Origin: Deltaproteobacteria bacterium
Lineage (GTDB): Bacteria; Myxococcota_C; UBA6777
Length of the DNA: 64,000 nt
Direction of reading: 5' to 3'
NCBI GenBank assembly: GCA_006226375.1
Contig: SBHC01000035.1
Span: 1 to 64,000, forward strand
The position numbers and the translations under genes were made by a program. The notes below the pieces were generated by a model. The model had not been told where the DNA came from and ran no database searches. It worked only from the letters and a program-made list of their open reading frames with translations. Below are positions 17,608 through 26,779 of the stretch, piece after piece (the first letter of the stretch is position 1; each line of letters opens with the position of its first letter).

Positions 17608-19299
17608 TTATTTCTGGGTACGAAACACTCCGATCGCTCGACGTACTGTGAGGATTGCAACCTCTCGGTTGAGGGTCTCTTGGAGGACCCGGATCTCAGC
17701 AGAACGAAGCGCTGTCAGCGCGTCGGTGACTTCCACGGGGGTGGCTACCCCTGTTTTGTAACGCTCTTGCGTGAGCTGGTAGCTACGTCGTGCAAGGCCC
17801 AGCTGCTTGCGAGCCACCTGCAAGGCAACCTTGGCGTTGCGCAGAGCGATGTTCCCCTGGCGAATCTCGTTGCCGATCGAACGTCGGCTTTTGGCCAATT
17901 CCAAGCGAGCCTGTCGGTATTTCGAGTGGGCCTCTTTCAACTCCAGGTAGCGAGTGCCTCCGCTATATATGTTAAGGGTGGCTGCGAGGGTCACGCTCCA
18001 TTGGGTGTTCTGGCCAGCGAAGCCTGCGGCGTTGATTCCACTGAATTTGCCGAGCACAGCCACAGTCGGAAGGAACTTCATCCAGACGCTTGTGATTTGC
18101 TTGCTGGCGATACGAACGGCAATGCGTGAGGCTTGAAGCTCCGGCCGCTTCATTCGGGCCTGGTGCATCCATTCACTGAGTCCACCGGCTGGAAGCTCGG
18201 GCGGTGCCGGTCGCTGAGGCCGGAAAGGGAAGCCTTTTCGGTTGAGCAACAACGCCATGGCAAGGCGCGCGTTGCGCAGACCGTTTTGGGCCTGGATCCA
18301 ATTCTGACGGGCGACCGCCAGATCCAATTGTGCTCGGGTGACGAGAAGTTCTGGAGCCACGCCAGCGTTGTAGCGGGCGATCGAAATGCGCAGGTGCTCT
18401 CGGCTGGCTTCCCAGCTGCGACGGGTGATGTCAACGAGGCCGTCAGCCAACAAAATGCCGTAGTAGGCGCGGGCTGCTGCAAAGGTCACCTCTCGTCGAA
18501 CCTGCTTGGCCGTATGACCTACTTGCTCCACTGCCATGTACGCGATCTGCAACACGGGGATCGACTGAAAGTTGAGGAAAGCCCACTGCAGCTGAAGCTG
18601 AAAGGCCAACTGGTTTTGTGGAGTGATCACAATGTCGTCGCCGGTCAGTGGGTTGTTGAACGCGGCTTCCACCTCGTTGCGTGTGTAGCTTCCCTGCAAG
18701 GACAGCTGCGGTTTGATGATCGACCAAGCCTTGGCCCGAGCGATCTCCGACTGAATTACACGCTCACGCAAGATTCGCAGATCCAGGTTGTTCTGTTTGA
18801 CCTGCTTGTACACATTCTCAATGTTTGTTCTGGCGAAGCTGCTGTCGAAGCGAGGAGGGAGCTTGCCAGGAAGGGTCATATCCGTCTGGGGCTTCCCTTG
18901 GGCTGTTCTGCGCAAACGCTTGCGAACCTTGAGCGCAGGGCGCTTGGCTCTCTTCGAGCCAGGGGGAACTTTGGCCACCCGGCGTTTGCCTTTGTGTTTG
19001 TTGGCTCGCGCCACCCAGCTCTTGCGCCGTTGACGAAGGGGTTGCTGCCACAAGCGCGGAAGAGCCCGAAAACGAAGATCAATCTTCGAAAGCGAACGCT
19101 TGCTCCGCCGAACGGCCTGGGGACGCTGACAGGGGTGCTGTCTGTTCTTCCATCGACGGCTTCGCTTTGGGCGTACGCAGTCTTGATCTGATCCACGAGC
19201 TGCCGACTTCTTTGGGGCAACTGGAATCGCCCACGTCATTCCCAATCCGCCTAGCCATATCGACAGCAAAACTAGAATCGGAGCCTTCAACCTTGTCAT
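17608..19299 (-). CDS. TolC family outer-membrane efflux protein with a basic linker
   Basis: 563 residues from ATG 19299, preceded by AAAGGA; an upstream TTG start would include the ribosome site. Residues 1-24 are a signal peptide. Residues 28-135 are an unusual Arg/Lys-rich, Pro-containing stretch (such as KHKGKRRVAKVPPGSKRAKR) absent from ordinary TolC. From about 150 the outer-membrane efflux protein fold begins (NIENVYKQVKQNNLDLRI) and runs to the end, with two internally related helical halves. It would form the outer channel of the RND pump encoded divergently. The gene is the first of a minus-strand run and precedes the TetR regulator. Confidence 0.9.
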   Translation of the reverse strand: MTRLKAPILVLLSIWLGGLGMTWAIPVAPKKSAARGSDQDCVRPKRSRRWKNRQHPCQRPQAVRRSKRSLSKIDLRFRALPRLWQQPLRQRRKSWVARANKHKGKRRVAKVPPGSKRAKRPALKVRKRLRRTAQGKPQTDMTLPGKLPPRFDSSFARTNIENVYKQVKQNNLDLRILRERVIQSEIARAKAWSIIKPQLSLQGSYTRNEVEAAFNNPLTGDDIVITPQNQLAFQLQLQWAFLNFQSIPVLQIAYMAVEQVGHTAKQVRREVTFAAARAYYGILLADGLVDITRRSWEASREHLRISIARYNAGVAPELLVTRAQLDLAVARQNWIQAQNGLRNARLAMALLLNRKGFPFRPQRPAPPELPAGGLSEWMHQARMKRPELQASRIAVRIASKQITSVWMKFLPTVAVLGKFSGINAAGFAGQNTQWSVTLAATLNIYSGGTRYLELKEAHSKYRQARLELAKSRRSIGNEIRQGNIALRNAKVALQVARKQLGLARRSYQLTQERYKTGVATPVEVTDALTALRSAEIRVLQETLNREVAILTVRRAIGVFRTQK

Positions 19300-19333
19300 C
19301 CACTGGTTCCTTTTTTTCAACGTGTCGCAAGGG

Positions 19334-19355
19334 TTTTCGGTGAGCGAACCGAAAA
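19334..19355. promoter_or_regulatory. Candidate TetR operator (inverted repeat)
   Basis: TTTTCGGT (19334-19341) and ACCGAAAA (19348-19355), an 8-bp perfect dyad with a 6-base centre. The half-site TTTTCGGTGA recurs inverted as TCACCGAAAT at 19480-19489, so the two flank the promoter at 19425-19454. Confidence 0.5.
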
Positions 19356-19424
19356 AACTGAAATAGGGTTTTGATAGACTTTGTTTGAGGTTATGTCAAG
19401 CAAAAAGAACCTATGTTTTCGGCT

Positions 19425-19454
19425 TGACAAGCGACTTTTGGCAACACTATATTG
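19425..19454 (+). promoter_or_regulatory. Sigma-70 type promoter for the adaptor/RND operon
   Basis: TTGACA (19425-19430), 18-base spacer, TATATT (19449-19454). The -35 is a consensus match. Transcription would start near 19462, leaving a leader of about 240 bases before the adaptor gene. Confidence 0.7.
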
Positions 19455-19701
19455 GCTTCTACTTTTTTTTGGGTTGCCTCACCGAAATAAAAACCGGACA
19501 GGAAAAGATATTCCTAGTGGGTGAAAAAAGCGAGGGTGTGGTTGCCAAATCAAAAGACGGATTCAAGCGAAGACACCGAACGCAAACCACCCGACGAGCG
19601 TAGGAGGGTTTGGGGTCGGATGAGAACCCCAATTCTTCCGTCAAGAGTGCAGTGGCGTTGCAGTACGAGAAGAGTTGTCAAGCACACTGGAAGTGGCAGG
19701 C

Positions 19702-21108
19702 ATGAAAGAGAGCCAGGCGATGTGTAGAAACAGGCACAAGAGATTCCGAGTCCGAGTTGTGGGGATAGTCTTGCTTCTGCTGGTGTCCGTGAGTGGAATG
19801 GCGTGCAAGAAGAAAGAAGAGAAGAAGGTCGAGCCACCCATCCCTATTGAGATCAGCAAGGTCAAACGGGGAACCATGCGTGACACTCTTCGTTTCTCAG
19901 GTGACACGGAAGGGGAGGCGCAGGTCCAGGTTTTCAGCACCTTTCCTGAACGAATCAAGCAAATGCGTGTGGACGTTGGCGACACGGTTCGCAAGGGTCA
20001 AGTCATCGCGGTGATTGAACACACTCGCCTGCGTCAGGCTGTGGCACAAGCGGCTGCTCAGTTGGCCTCTGCTCGCTCGAACCTTGCTGGTGCACGAGTG
20101 ACTTCGGCTGGTGCCAGGGTTGCCCTCGCCTCTGCCCTTCGTGAGTATCGTCGTTTTAATCGACTGCTTCGCAGCGGTGCCGTGGGCAAGCAGCAGGTGG
20201 ACATGGCCAAAACGCAATACGAGAGCGCGGTCACCCGAGTCCAGGCTGCGAAGGCGCAGGCTCGCGCCCTAATCTCTCAAATTCGGGCATTGGGTGCTGC
20301 TGTTGCGCAGGCCCGCACCGCGAAAAGCAACGCCATCGTGCGAGCACCCATCCAGGGGATTGTCGCGCGACGCTTCCGTCAAATGGGCGACATGGCAACG
20401 CCACAGCTTCCTCTGATAACCCTGGTCCAGATGGACAAGGTGAAGGTGGAAGTGCAACTGACAGAAAAGGATCTGGCTCGTGTGAAGGTTGGGAAAGAGG
20501 CTATCATTCGTGTGGCTGCTCATCCCGGTCGATCCTTTGTGGGTAAGGTCGTGAAGGTTGCGCCGACACTCGACCTCGACACCCGCAGCGCACCAGCTCG
20601 CATCGAACTCAGCAACATCTTTACGCCGTCGGAGCCAGAGTCGTGTCGCAAAGACAGTGACTGCACACACAAGCTTTACAACACCTGCTACAAGGTGGGA
20701 CGTCGTCAGGTGTGCGCCAACGTGCATCCTCTCAAGCCTGGGATGATTGCGCAGGTTGAAATTATGGTGCAGACGTACCGGAACACATTGATGGTTCCCG
20801 CTCAGGCCTTGCTCAATGACTCCTTTGACAGCGCTGGTGGCAGTGCCTTGCGCAAGAAGCGCAATCTCGCTGTGATGGTTCTCAACAGCAACAATGTTCC
20901 TGAGCGAAGGGACATTGAGGTCGGTCTAGAGACTCGCGATGGAATGCTTCAGGTTTTGTCAGGTTTGAAAGAAGGGGAGACCATTCTTTTGCGTGGCCAA
21001 AACTTCTATCGAAAGGGTGCCAAGGTCAAGGTTGTTAAGGATTGGGATTCATCGGCATCATCGACACCCAAGACAATCAAGGCTGTCCAAACCGCACAGA
21101 AAAAGTAG
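19702..21108 (+). CDS. RND efflux periplasmic adaptor (HlyD/AcrA type) lipoprotein
   Basis: 468 residues from MKESQAM; an ATG at 19720 is an alternative and neither has a strong ribosome site. A lipobox (SVSGMAC, C35) anchors it. GDTVRKGQVIAVIEHTRL is the lipoyl half-motif, followed by an Ala-rich coiled hairpin (about 90-190), the second lipoyl half (IVRAPIQGIVARRF), and beta-barrel and membrane-proximal domains. Inserted at about 314-338 is CRKDSDCTHKLYNTC plus a further Cys, a disulfide-type unit not normal in adaptors. The RND pump gene follows after 73 bases and tolC diverges upstream, so this is a complete tripartite system. Confidence 0.9.
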   Translation: MKESQAMCRNRHKRFRVRVVGIVLLLLVSVSGMACKKKEEKKVEPPIPIEISKVKRGTMRDTLRFSGDTEGEAQVQVFSTFPERIKQMRVDVGDTVRKGQVIAVIEHTRLRQAVAQAAAQLASARSNLAGARVTSAGARVALASALREYRRFNRLLRSGAVGKQQVDMAKTQYESAVTRVQAAKAQARALISQIRALGAAVAQARTAKSNAIVRAPIQGIVARRFRQMGDMATPQLPLITLVQMDKVKVEVQLTEKDLARVKVGKEAIIRVAAHPGRSFVGKVVKVAPTLDLDTRSAPARIELSNIFTPSEPESCRKDSDCTHKLYNTCYKVGRRQVCANVHPLKPGMIAQVEIMVQTYRNTLMVPAQALLNDSFDSAGGSALRKKRNLAVMVLNSNNVPERRDIEVGLETRDGMLQVLSGLKEGETILLRGQNFYRKGAKVKVVKDWDSSASSTPKTIKAVQTAQKK

Positions 21109-21181
21109 ACAGGGTCCTGTTCAGGGCTGGTCTTCCAACATCATACGATTCTAGAAGTTTCCCGAACGAAGGAGAAGACGG

Positions 21182-24100
21182 ATGGGCTTGTTATCTCGGC
21201 TGGCCGTAAAGAGGGGCGTTACCTTTGGGATGTTGTACATCGCTCTGGTGGGCATCGGCTTCTTTGCACTTCGTGGTCTAAAGCTCGATCTGTTCCCGGA
21301 TCTCAAGTTCCCCATTGTCGGTATTGTCAACTCCTATACTGGCGTCAACCCTGAAGAAATTGAGAATCTTGTCACCCGAACCATCGAAGGTGCGGTGGCA
21401 TCCGTTAAGAACGTCAAGCGGATCAACAGCACGTCCAAGCAAGGAAACTCTCTGACCATCGTTCAGTTGGAGTGGGGAACCGACATCGACAAGTCGATGA
21501 TCGACATGCGGGAAAAGATCGACATCGTCAAAAGCATGCTCCCGGAGGAAGCCCGGCAGCCTTTCCTGTTTGCCTTTGACCCATCGTTGCAGCCGATCTT
21601 CTTGTTTGGTGTCAGCGGGCCTGGAGACTCCAGGGTCCTTCGAACCTTTATCGAAAAGCGGATCAAGCCGCTGCTTGAACGAATTCCTGGCGTCGCCTCT
21701 GCCAATGTGATGGGGGGGCGCAAACGTGAGATCCAGGTGATGGTGAACCCGCGGAAGTTGCGGGCCTATGGGATCTCGATGAACCAGCTTGTTCAGGCGC
21801 TTCGAGCCGACAACTTGCAGGTCGCGTCGGGTACCCTCAACCAGGGAAGCCGTGAGTTGGCTCTACGGACCGTGGGGACCTTTCAAAATATCAAAGAAAT
21901 TCGGAAGGTTGTGGTGGGGATGAAGGGGCGGCCTATCCCTCAGCCTGTTTATCTGTCGGAAGTGGCGAAGATCAAGGACAGTCACGCAGAGCAAAGTCGT
22001 TTGATTCGCTCGCTGGGCAAGCCCGGTATGATGGTGATGATCCAGAAGCGGTCTGACGGCAACACTGTGCAGACAGCGCGCCGGGTTCTTGCGGCCTTGC
22101 CTGATATTAAGCGTCGGCTTCCAGCCGGTGTGAAGCTTCAGATTCTCTTTAACCAGAGCGACTTCATTGTGATGTCGCTGTCCAACCTCAACAACTCCGC
22201 GATGCAGGCCTTCTTCCTGGCCGTCTTGGTGTTGTTGTTCTTTCTGCGTTCGTTCCGAACATCTTTGATTATCGCAGTTTCGATTCCGGTGTCTGTGATC
22301 ACCACGTTCAGCGTGATGTACGCGTTTGACATCACCTTAAACGTCATCTCCATGGCGGGGCTTGCTCTGGCGGTGGGGATGTTGGTCGATAACTCGATCG
22401 TTGTGTTGGAGAACGTCTTCCGCCACTTTGAGGAAGGGGCTGACCCGTGGGAAGCGGCGATGAAAGGGAGTCAGGAGGTGGGCCTTGCGATCATGGCGTC
22501 CACGCTTACGACCCTGTTCGTCTTCATCCCCGTTTTGTTTGTGCCTGGCTTGGCTGGGATGCTATTCCGCGACATGGTTATCACCATCTGCTTCTCGCTG
22601 ACAGCCTCATTGGTCGTGGCGATCACGCTGATTCCTTTGATGGCGTCGCGTATTCTGAAGGCACCTCCTCGGGGCGAAGATGGCAAGCCGATCAAGAGCA
22701 AGCCTTCGTTCTGGATGAGGTGGATGGAGCGCGTCTATATGGCGTCTCTGACTTGGTCTTTGAAGTATCGCAAAACAACGTTGTTCGTTGGTATCGCGAG
22801 CTTCTTCGCTTCGATCGCACTGGCAGGCTTTGTTAAGACAGAGTTCATTCCCAAAGCTGACGACAGCATGATCATGATGCGGTACGAACAAAGTCCTGGT
22901 TCGTCTCTGCAAGAGACCATCAAAACGGCACAGTACATGGAGTCTGTGATCCGGAGGAAGTTTGGCTCCATGGTGGAAGCTGTGGTGGTTGAGGCCGGCA
23001 TCGGTGAGGGTTTTGTCGCCTTGTTCGGAAAGGGATCCCACGCGGGGCTTGTTCGTGCACGACTTAAACCCATCAGCCAAAGGCCCCTGCACAAGACGCA
23101 GATCCTGGCCATCCTGCGGAGGGAGTTCGAGAAAATACCGGGTGTGAAGTTCAACTTTGAAGGGGGTCCTGCGTTCGCTGACGGAGGCGACATTGAGGTC
23201 AAAATCTACGGCCACGACCTCCGGCTCGCGAAGAAACTTGTTGAACAGATCCGAGACGAGGTGAAGGTCATCCCTGGCGTGGGTGACGTGAAAACGTCGA
23301 TGGAGCAGGGCAAGCCAGAGCTTCGTATCACCCTGAAGCGAGATCGTCTTCGTCGCTTGGGTCTCAACGCTGCGATGGTGGGGACCACTGTCTCAACGGC
23401 CTTTAAAGGTCAGGTTGCTTCGCTGTTCCGGCAGGGCGACAACGAATTTAATATCCTCGTTCGCTTGCAGAAGCGCTTTCGGGCCAGCCCTGAGCATCTT
23501 CGCAAGCTGATGATTGCGACTCCAACGGGCAAGACAGTGCCTTTGGAGAGCATCGCTGATATCCGTTATTCGCTGAGTCCTGTGAAGATTGAGCGGGAAG
23601 ACCAGCAGCGTATGGCCAAGGTCATGATCAGCATGGCGTCACGAGATATGGGCGGCGTGATTGAAAAAATCCGCAAGATGATGGACACTAAAATGGTGCT
23701 ACCCAACAACTTCTACTACAAGATCGGTGGGCAGGCGGAAGACTTTATCGCCTCGTTCCAGATGATGGGTGTGGCCTTTATTGTCTCTGTCTTGCTCGTA
23801 TACATGGTGATGGCGAGCCAGTTTGAGTCGTTGTTTGAACCCTTTGTCATTCTGTTCTCGATTCCGCTTTCGATCGTTGGCGTAATCCTGGCGCTGTTGT
23901 TGACGGACACCTCATTGAGCGTGATGGGGCTGGTGGGGATCATCGTTTTAGTAGGGATCGTGGTAAACAACGCGATCGTGTTAATCGACTTTGTAAAGCA
24001 ACATCGAGAAGAATACGGTACACCTGTCATTGATGCTTGTTTGGAAGGTGGGCGTGTTCGTCTTCGCCCCATTCTGATGACGGCTGCGACCACCATCTGC

Positions 24101-24310
24101 GGGATGATTCCCCTCGCTCTGGGAATTGGTGAGGGGGCCGAAAACTGGGCCGCTCTCGGTCGCGTGGTGATCGGTGGTCTGACAACATCTACCTTCTTGA
24201 CCCTGTTCATTGTCCCGACCTTGTATACGTCGTTTACCCTGTTCTTTGAAAAACGTCGCGCCAAACGTGAAGCAAAACGAGCCGCGAAGCTTGCAGCCCA
24301 GCAGTCCTAA
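21182..24310 (+). CDS. RND efflux pump inner-membrane subunit (AcrB/HAE family)
   Basis: 1042 residues, the usual length. It has the family N-terminus (KRGVTFGMLYIALVGIGFF), a large periplasmic loop, the helix 4 proton-relay region GMLVDNSIVVLENV (one Asp, with Asn where AcrB has a second Asp), a second periplasmic loop, and LVGIVVNNAIVLIDF in the second half. The D-N pair occurs in several subfamilies and does not by itself imply loss of function. Proton-driven export of drugs, lipids or other hydrophobic compounds is the established role of the family; the substrate here is unknown. The ribosome site is AAGGAG a few bases upstream. It ends the adaptor-pump operon. Confidence 0.95.
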   Translation: MGLLSRLAVKRGVTFGMLYIALVGIGFFALRGLKLDLFPDLKFPIVGIVNSYTGVNPEEIENLVTRTIEGAVASVKNVKRINSTSKQGNSLTIVQLEWGTDIDKSMIDMREKIDIVKSMLPEEARQPFLFAFDPSLQPIFLFGVSGPGDSRVLRTFIEKRIKPLLERIPGVASANVMGGRKREIQVMVNPRKLRAYGISMNQLVQALRADNLQVASGTLNQGSRELALRTVGTFQNIKEIRKVVVGMKGRPIPQPVYLSEVAKIKDSHAEQSRLIRSLGKPGMMVMIQKRSDGNTVQTARRVLAALPDIKRRLPAGVKLQILFNQSDFIVMSLSNLNNSAMQAFFLAVLVLLFFLRSFRTSLIIAVSIPVSVITTFSVMYAFDITLNVISMAGLALAVGMLVDNSIVVLENVFRHFEEGADPWEAAMKGSQEVGLAIMASTLTTLFVFIPVLFVPGLAGMLFRDMVITICFSLTASLVVAITLIPLMASRILKAPPRGEDGKPIKSKPSFWMRWMERVYMASLTWSLKYRKTTLFVGIASFFASIALAGFVKTEFIPKADDSMIMMRYEQSPGSSLQETIKTAQYMESVIRRKFGSMVEAVVVEAGIGEGFVALFGKGSHAGLVRARLKPISQRPLHKTQILAILRREFEKIPGVKFNFEGGPAFADGGDIEVKIYGHDLRLAKKLVEQIRDEVKVIPGVGDVKTSMEQGKPELRITLKRDRLRRLGLNAAMVGTTVSTAFKGQVASLFRQGDNEFNILVRLQKRFRASPEHLRKLMIATPTGKTVPLESIADIRYSLSPVKIEREDQQRMAKVMISMASRDMGGVIEKIRKMMDTKMVLPNNFYYKIGGQAEDFIASFQMMGVAFIVSVLLVYMVMASQFESLFEPFVILFSIPLSIVGVILALLLTDTSLSVMGLVGIIVLVGIVVNNAIVLIDFVKQHREEYGTPVIDACLEGGRVRLRPILMTAATTICGMIPLALGIGEGAENWAALGRVVIGGLTTSTFLTLFIVPTLYTSFTLFFEKRRAKREAKRAAKLAAQQS

Positions 24311-24362
24311 ACGTAAGCTTCCCCTGCATCAAAAGACACAAACCGAATGAGTGACTTGTCTC

Positions 24363-24395
24363 CTCACAAGGCAGCCGATTCGGTCCCCTTGTGAG
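24363..24395 (+). promoter_or_regulatory. Hairpin between the RND gene and a small lipoprotein gene
   Basis: CTCACAAGG (24363-24371) and CCTTGTGAG (24387-24395) form a perfect 9-bp stem; the loop contains a small CCGATTCGG dyad. No U-tract follows, so it is a weak terminator candidate or a leader structure for the gene starting at 24417. Confidence 0.45.
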
Positions 24396-24416
24396 TCTTC
24401 ATGGGAGAGTGTGTGT

Positions 24417-24698
24417 ATGAAAAGGATGATTGGGGGAGCTGTCGCGCTGACTTGGTTGTGGCTGGGGATGGCTTGCGTTCCCGTACAGGTGAAAGACAGC
24501 TGCCGGAGGCAGATGAACGACTGCTTGAAGAACTGTCAGAAGCAATATCACCACAAGCCTGTGGGGATGATGCAGCAAGATCAACGCAGTCACTGCGAAG
24601 AAACATGTCACGACCTCTGCTGGCGCAAAGGCAAGCCGCGCAAAGTCTCACCCGACGATCAGGAAGCGCTCCGCAAGATCACGCCTGACAATCCGTAA
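24417..24698 (+). CDS. Small lipoprotein with twin CX3C motifs
   Basis: 93 residues. A short signal peptide with lipobox (LWLGMAC, C20) is followed by two Cys clusters, CRRQMNDCLKNC and CEETCHDLC, each ending in a CX3C pair. Twin CX3C helices form disulfide-braced hairpins in other small periplasmic proteins, so a structural or chaperone-like role is possible but not shown. GGGAGAG lies upstream of the ATG at 24417; earlier starts in frame lack a signal peptide at the terminus. It lies 106 bases after the RND gene and converges on the MopE-repeat lipoprotein gene. Confidence 0.72.
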   Translation: MKRMIGGAVALTWLWLGMACVPVQVKDSCRRQMNDCLKNCQKQYHHKPVGMMQQDQRSHCEETCHDLCWRKGKPRKVSPDDQEALRKITPDNP

Positions 24699-24720
24699 AG
24701 GGAGGGGAGACGGAGTTGGA

Positions 24721-26556
24721 TTAGGGGGAGCAGTTGTCGTCGACTTTGCCGTTGCAGTCGTCATCTTGTTGGTTGCAGGTTTCGGTTTTGGGGGTAACAT
24801 CTCCTGCGCACTTGGTCCATTGACCTGCGCTGCATTGTTGGAAGCCTGCTCGGCAGGTTCCTTCACAGGTGAAGCCACCTTTGCCATCGTCTTTGCAGCC
24901 GGAGGTGCCGCTGAAACATGGGCGGGAGAAGCCATCGATAGCGCCGTCACAGTCGTTGTCGAGGCCGTCGCAGGTTTCTACTTGGGGTTTGCGAACACCC
25001 TGACAAGCACTCCAGCTGCCGTTGTTACAGACCTCGGCTCCGGCCCGGCATTCTCCCCGCTTTTCTGTGTTGGGAGGGCCGTCGTAGCAGAGCCGTGAGA
25101 AACCGTCGATGGAGCCGTCGCAGTCGTCGTCCTTGCCGTTGCAGGTCTCAGGTGCAGGCTGAACTTCTCCCTGACAGGGACCCCACTTGCCTTGTCCGTC
25201 GCAGGCTTGTACACCAGCTTTGCATTCGCCCTGGCCGCGGGTTTGGCTGGGTCCGCCGTAACAGAAGCGTTGCTCTCCTGATTTGCAGCCGCAGCCTTCG
25301 TCGATGGTTCCGTCGCAGTTGTTGTCTTGGCCATCGCAGGTTTCGGTTTTGGGATTGACCTCGTTTTGGCAGGCTCCCCATTTTCCACCGAGGCAGGTTT
25401 GGGTGCCAGCTTTGCAGGGGGCAAAGCAGGAGTACCGGGTCTCGCTGAGCTTCACGCAGCCGGCTTTGCCAGAGTAGCAGGGCCGGGTTGCGTCTTGCTT
25501 GCAAGCGACGCAGCCTTCGTCGACTTGCCCGTTGCAGTTGTTGTCGGCTTTGTCGTCACATTTCTCAGCCGAAGGGAGGACTTGACCAATACAGGGTCCC
25601 CAGGCTCCGTTGACACACTTGCTTCGGCCCGCTTTGCAGATGCCTTTGCCTTCTGTTCCCTGAGAGCCGGAGTAGCATGAGCGCTCTTTGCCTTCGTCGC
25701 ACTTGGCGCAAACGCCGTCTTCGTCGATTTGGCCGTCACAGTCGTTGTCCTGGTTATCGCATATCTCTTTGACAGGCTTGTTCGACTCACCGCACACGAT
25801 CTTCCCGTTCTCACAGGTCTTGGCCCCTCGCCCACAGTTTCCAAACTTTCCGGTGGGGCAGGGGTCGCCTTTGCCAGGAAAGGCTTCGTCGGTGAATCCG
25901 TTGCAGTCGTTGTCTTTGCCGTCGCACGTCTCTGCGTAGGGGAGTGACTCGCGGAGGCATTCGCCCCATTTCCCTTCTTTGTCGCAGTAGCGGACTCCTT
26001 TTTGGCAGACTCCCACGCCTGCGGTGTCGGGAGGTCCTGCGTAACATTCTTGTTCGTCGCCGGTGTTGCAACGACAGTCTTTGCCTTCATCGACTTGGCC
26101 GTTGCAGTCGTCATCTTTGCGGTTGCACGTTTCTTCTTGCGGGACGACTTGGCCTTTGCAGACATCCCAGATCCCGTCGATGCAGGTTTGGGTGCCGACT
26201 TTGCACTCGCCTTTGTCTCCGGTTCCATCTGGGCCGTCGTAGCAGGGGCGCGTGCTCTTGTCTTCGCAGCCGCCTTTTTTGCACTGGCCTCCTTCGCAGA
26301 TCTTGCCAGGTCCACAGTCAGCGCTGCTTTTGCAGGTCTCAGGCTCGATCTTGTTGATGCATGTGCCGCTTTGACAGGCTTGGTTGGAGCCACACTCGCT
26401 GTCTTGCTTGCATGGAGTCGGACCGGATGGGCCGCAATGTGCAAACAGAAGCAGACAGAGGCTGAATCCGAACAACAGCTTCACCCCTTGGGAGAGGCAG
26501 TTGTTGGTGCGAAAACGTGAAGAAAACATGGGGTTTGAACAAGACTTGCTCGACAT
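24721..26556 (-). CDS. MopE-type repeat lipoprotein
   Basis: 611 residues with AGAGGAG eight bases before the ATG. The signal peptide ends in LLLFAHC (lipobox). Three small disulfide units (CKQDSECGSNQAC, CKSSADCGPGKIC) are followed by eight copies of the putative metal-binding motif 'CxxxDxDCxGxxDE', for example CDGKDNDCNGFTDE, alternating with spacers such as CYDGPDGTGDKGECKVG. The motif is rich in Asp/Asn like calcium-binding loops and takes its name from MopE of methanotrophs; metal binding here is inference. The protein is probably displayed on the cell surface. A promoter matches 26628-26656. The antisense and +1 frames are open because of codon bias only. Confidence 0.88.
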   Translation of the reverse strand: MSSKSCSNPMFSSRFRTNNCLSQGVKLLFGFSLCLLLFAHCGPSGPTPCKQDSECGSNQACQSGTCINKIEPETCKSSADCGPGKICEGGQCKKGGCEDKSTRPCYDGPDGTGDKGECKVGTQTCIDGIWDVCKGQVVPQEETCNRKDDDCNGQVDEGKDCRCNTGDEQECYAGPPDTAGVGVCQKGVRYCDKEGKWGECLRESLPYAETCDGKDNDCNGFTDEAFPGKGDPCPTGKFGNCGRGAKTCENGKIVCGESNKPVKEICDNQDNDCDGQIDEDGVCAKCDEGKERSCYSGSQGTEGKGICKAGRSKCVNGAWGPCIGQVLPSAEKCDDKADNNCNGQVDEGCVACKQDATRPCYSGKAGCVKLSETRYSCFAPCKAGTQTCLGGKWGACQNEVNPKTETCDGQDNNCDGTIDEGCGCKSGEQRFCYGGPSQTRGQGECKAGVQACDGQGKWGPCQGEVQPAPETCNGKDDDCDGSIDGFSRLCYDGPPNTEKRGECRAGAEVCNNGSWSACQGVRKPQVETCDGLDNDCDGAIDGFSRPCFSGTSGCKDDGKGGFTCEGTCRAGFQQCSAGQWTKCAGDVTPKTETCNQQDDDCNGKVDDNCSP

Positions 26557-26627
26557 CAGGGGGACTCCTCTGTCCCGAAAAAATCCTTACGAAAAGAATG
26601 CAAAACGACGGTGGTACCTATCGGAAA

Positions 26628-26656
26628 ACTATAGAGGAACAAGGTCCTGTAATCAA
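26628..26656 (-). promoter_or_regulatory. Sigma-70 promoter for the MopE-repeat lipoprotein
   Basis: Minus strand TTGATT (26651-26656), 17-base spacer, TATAGT (26628-26633); predicted start near 26621, a leader of about 65 bases before the gene at 26556. Confidence 0.7.
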
Positions 26657-26779
26657 GTTCAGGCACGCACAAGAGGAGGCGTGTGTAGGGAACGAACCTG
26701 AGGAAGTTGTTCGAGGGTTATGACCTGAAAGGTAGGGGGGTTGGTCTCAACGAGCAGGCAAAAGAGGGTGAAAGAGGGG

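Larger units (their letters stand above)
19300..19701. other. Divergent regulatory region between tolC and adaptor genes
   Basis: A 402-bp stretch with no credible gene. It is AT-richer than its surroundings and holds the promoter at 19425-19454, an inverted repeat at 19334-19355 and a related half-site at 19480-19489. A TetR product encoded nearby is the likely user. Confidence 0.7.

Noticed and set aside
18133-19191. 352-residue plus-strand frame over tolC
   Set aside because: Antisense shadow; tolC frame has full family structure.
25452-26444. 330-residue minus-strand frame inside the MopE lipoprotein gene
   Set aside because: Second frame of a biased repeat sequence; the real frame has the signal peptide and motif.
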